Positions 61,164 to 64,000 of a DNA stretch of 64,000 nucleotides are shown here, one piece after another. The notes below the pieces were generated by a model, which worked only from the letters and a program-made list of their open reading frames with translations, did no database searches and was not told the origin of the DNA. Positions within the stretch are counted from its first letter, which is position 1, and the number at the start of each line of letters is the position of its first letter. The translations under genes and the position numbers were made by a program. The stretch comes from Pomphorhynchus laevis (Eukaryota > Acanthocephala > Palaeacanthocephala > Echinorhynchida > Pomphorhynchidae), in the NCBI GenBank assembly GCA_012934845.2, contig WNNJ02002785.1, forward strand, positions 310,001 to 374,000, read 5' to 3'.

Positions 61164-61560
61164 CTAAATATTTATTGATTATCTCTTAATTCATGATTAA
61201 ATTGAATTTATAGCAAAGTATAAACAATTCATAAAATTTTACATAAGTTAACTTTTCTCTTTATCTAATAACAACCGTTATTCTAAATACACAACATTAC
61301 ATCAATTAATTTCAATACATTAGTTCATATTACGACCGCGAAAATTGAAATAAAAATATTGTTTTTATCTCAATTATTCTTTTTTATCCCTTTTTGCATT
61401 ATTTCTATTTGTATTTGCTATTTTATTCGCTGATTTATTGGAAAAAAACATGTTTAGTCTTGGCAAATATTTTATTTTATAAGAAAATAATTTGAGCCAA
61501 TATTTTTTATCATATTACCTTTTAAACAATATTTTATTACCTATTATTATTTTATTCATA
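61164..61560. other. AT-rich intron or upstream region
   Basis: No start exon or other gene recognised. Confidence 0.4.
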
Positions 61561-62158
61561 AATCAGAGCAGATAACTGATGAGTCTACGTATTTTATAAT
61601 ATATATATAAATAAAGACAAATAATTATAAATAATAAATAAAGATAAATATTAATATTATATAATATTAATACAATAATATTAATATTAATATTATATGT
61701 ACAATTCATATTTATATCAAGTTAACATTTAAAATTGAAATTTAAAATAAAAGTCAGTTGCTATTAATTGAATAATAAATAACAGACTATGTGTAAGAAT
61801 AAGATTAGAGATCATTAGGAGGAACCGATATGTTATCAGGTTTCGCCCTCTATTCCCTGGCTCAGCATAACAGTGGGGCATAATAAGCGCTAATGACGTA
61901 TTTCCTCTGATTTAATTTGATTATCTAGTGCACATTATTCTAATACAAAACATATTGTTTATTAGTTATAAAAAATTTCGTTCAATAGTTTAAATAAATT
62001 TTTAATAATATTTTGTTGATTTTTTTATTTCAAAATTTTATAAATTTAAATTATATAAAATATTAAATGATTATTTACAATTTATTATTTATAATTATTT
62101 ATCTTTATTTTTAATTTATATAGTATAAAATGTGTAGACTCAGTTATCTAATCTGATT
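61561..62158 (+). mobile_element. Short element with about 35-bp terminal inverted repeats
   Basis: The left end (AATCAGAGCAGATAACTGAT, then GAGTCTACGTATTTTATA) is the reverse complement of the right end (TATAAAATGTGTAGACTCAG, then TTATCTAATCTGATT) with a few changes. The inside has the family block GATCATTAGGAGGAACCGAT near 61,810 and no open frame. This layout fits a non-autonomous DNA transposon (MITE). Target duplications were not clear. Confidence 0.7.
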
Positions 62159-62399
62159 TCTTCTACTGGAAAGGTATTATTGATCGGTGGACTTTGTTTC
62201 CCCGGTAATATAACAACCTGTCAAAAATACTGAAACTATGTATTCTTGATACGACCTTTAATTTCTGCTAATTTTTTAAAAAGTTTGATGATTTTTTTCT
62301 TTTTCTTATAATGTAGAGTCAACCAAGTATATTAAAATATTAAATTTACACTACACAAATCAACAAATTATTATTAAAATTTTTTTTAAACTATTTGCT

Positions 62400-62800
62400 T
62401 TGTATAAAAGTATTGTATACAAAATAATCAAATTTCATGAGGAAATACGTCATTATCGCGTATTTGGCACCACTGGTATGCTGGGTCGATGAATAGATAC
62501 CGAAATATGATAACACAGCAGTTCCTTCTGATGACCTCTATCCTTATTCCTATACATCGCCTGCGATTTATTATTCAATTCATAAAAATTGACATTTATT
62601 TGAAATTTCAATTTTAAATTTAAATTGATATAAATATAAATTGTATAAAATTCTCTATAATTATTCATCTTTGGTTATTTATTTTATTCATCATTTTTTT
62701 ATTTATATTTAGTATAAAATACGTTGACTCAGTTATCTGATCTGATTTGTTCTATTGATCTGATTTGTTCTACTGATCTGAATTGGAATGAACCGCTGGA
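62400..62800 (-). repeat. Inverted copy of the terminal-inverted-repeat family
   Basis: GAGGAAATACGTCATTATCG (62,438), CTTCTGATGACCTCTATCCT (62,525) and the end TATAAAATACGTTGACTCAG, TTATCTGATCTG (62,713-62,744), followed by ATCTGATTTGTTCTA repeats. Confidence 0.7.
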
Positions 62801-62804
62801 TCTT

Positions 62805-64000
62805 TTTAATAATGAAAAGATTTTTTTAAAATCAAATCAAAAATTTTAATTTTTTTTAATCATTATAAAATCTTCATAATTATTTATAATTTCTAGTTAT
62901 TTATCTTTATTTTTAATTTAAAAAAGGTAGACTCGGTTATCTGATCGGATTTGATTAAATATTTTTTCACTCATATTACCGATCAAAAAATATATTTTAT
63001 AACAAAAATGAAATAATATAAAAATAAAATATTATTTGATTTTTAGTCAATATTTTTCATAATTTAAAAACTTTATCATTTGCAAATAATTATGTTTGCA
63101 AATTTATTGATTATTAATTCTGAGTTGTTTTGTCAAGTAAACTAATAAATATGATATGATGTCGAATGAATAACTTTATTCAAGGATCATTGCGAAAACT
63201 TTAATTTTATCTCGATTAAGGCAAAATAGTTAACAAGCTCGAATATTTGATAAGATACTCGTATTAAAAAATATATAATTATTTAATATTGAAATAATTA
63301 TTTAATTAAATAATTAGATAAATAATTAGATATATTAATCTAATATAGATCAGATAATTGTATTAAAACCATCATATTTGCTATTTTATTCGATATAAAA
63401 CTATACATCTAACAATTTTAAAAATTTGTCAATATAATTAATATATAATTGATATTTAAGTTAAGTAATTAGTACATCAACACAGCTCTTCAATTTATTA
63501 TAATATTTGTTTAATTTATAAGCATTCAAAGATAGTTAATCTTGCCTTTGGAAACACATAAATTTCAATTTAATGAAAATCTTAAATTTTAATCTTGAAT
63601 TTGCAAATATTTTTAAATAATTTATATTTTTATTGTATAGTAAAAAAGGTGAAGTATTGTAATTATTACAAAATGACAATATTTTTTCAATCACATCTAT
63701 AACAAATGGTTAGCAACAATTAAATAGAACAAACGGCTATGGCATTCTGAATTTGCCACAAACAATTTGATTTTCGACCAAAACAATTATTTATAAATTA
63801 TTTTACAAAACTAAAGAATATTTGCATGAAATCCAAATAAAGCCAAATCTTAAATAATGCATTTAATATTATAAATGATTATGTGAATTGTCTAAAAATA
63901 CAAATGTTGATAATTAAAATTTGATTTTGCTTGTAGGAATAGCTAGTAATGCTTTTGTTATTGACATGTTTATACGGGTCAACATTAAAATATTGTTAAA
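62805..64000. other. AT-rich, no gene seen
   Basis: One more family-end piece (GTAGACTCGGTTATCTGATC) near 62,927. Otherwise AT-rich without recognisable features. Confidence 0.45.

Noticed and set aside
61576-61600. CTGATGAGTC as a further hammerhead core
   Set aside because: No GAAA segment or stem II partner follows. Other family members lack the ATG, so the match is chance within a terminal inverted repeat.
61164-64000. First RyR exon with start codon
   Set aside because: No minus-strand frame with Met followed by the expected FLRT-like string and a donor could be found.
1-64000. tRNA or rRNA genes
   Set aside because: No cloverleaf with conserved box A/B or rRNA core sequence was seen by eye. 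A dedicated scan could still find a decayed one.

Overview
The window is strongly AT-rich animal DNA carrying the 5' third of one host gene on the minus strand, a ryanodine receptor (RyR, the ER/SR calcium-release channel). Exons run from about 61.2 kb (near the N terminus) down to 4.9 kb (start of the third SPRY domain). I place 29 exons with GT-AG borders and continuous reading phase, plus one weak candidate. They encode about 1,400 residues covering, in order, the N-terminal IP3R/RyR domain and MIR repeats (61.2-51.0 kb), the RIH-type region (51.1-38.5 kb), SPRY1 (38.5-29.2 kb), two RyR repeats (27.6-22.1 kb), SPRY2 (22.1-17.75 kb) and the beginning of SPRY3 (4.9-5.4 kb). The start codon lies upstream (above 61.2 kb or outside the window) and the channel part lies beyond the left edge. 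RyR implies an animal, most likely a bilaterian. The protein is divergent from the arthropod and vertebrate sequences I can recall, which suggests a fast-evolving invertebrate, but I cannot name the species.

Almost everything else is intron filled with mobile DNA. Introns range from 44-46 bp to about 12 kb. The large ones hold: reverse-transcriptase elements with a C-terminal Cys/His and nuclease-like domain (0.1-2.4, 25.1-25.8, 28.1-28.25, 31.1-31.9, 46.0-47.4 kb); a Rex/RTE-like LINE (13.8-16.6 kb); a CR1/L2-like LINE (47.4-50.1 kb); other LINE pieces (5.9-6.3 and 34.8-35.7 kb); Penelope-like pieces with RT or GIY-YIG domains (3.3-4.7, 35.8-36.2, 39.6-40.85 kb); two broken Ty3/gypsy fossils (7.8-8.05 and 32.0-33.5 kb); a possible DNA-transposon remnant; and a short family with terminal inverted repeats scattered through the window.

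The most striking signal is self-cleaving-RNA architecture in the repeats. A complete hammerhead ribozyme (all core bases, stems I and II paired, three-pair stem III) lies at 26,490-26,531 on the plus strand, in the second of two tandem repeat units. A second, unrelated hammerhead lies at 51,810-51,849 on the minus strand, between two decayed plus-strand copies. A third, variant family (CTGAAGAT - hairpin - GAAATAT) occurs downstream of a Penelope GIY-YIG frame, in two palindromes of about 275 bp, at several dispersed sites, and in every unit of a 17-copy, 94-bp satellite at 55.2-56.8 kb that has two-unit higher-order structure. This looks like a host of retrozyme-like or Penelope-derived ribozyme repeats inside the introns of one calcium-channel gene. 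A decayed duplicate of one RyR exon is also visible at 58.5 kb.
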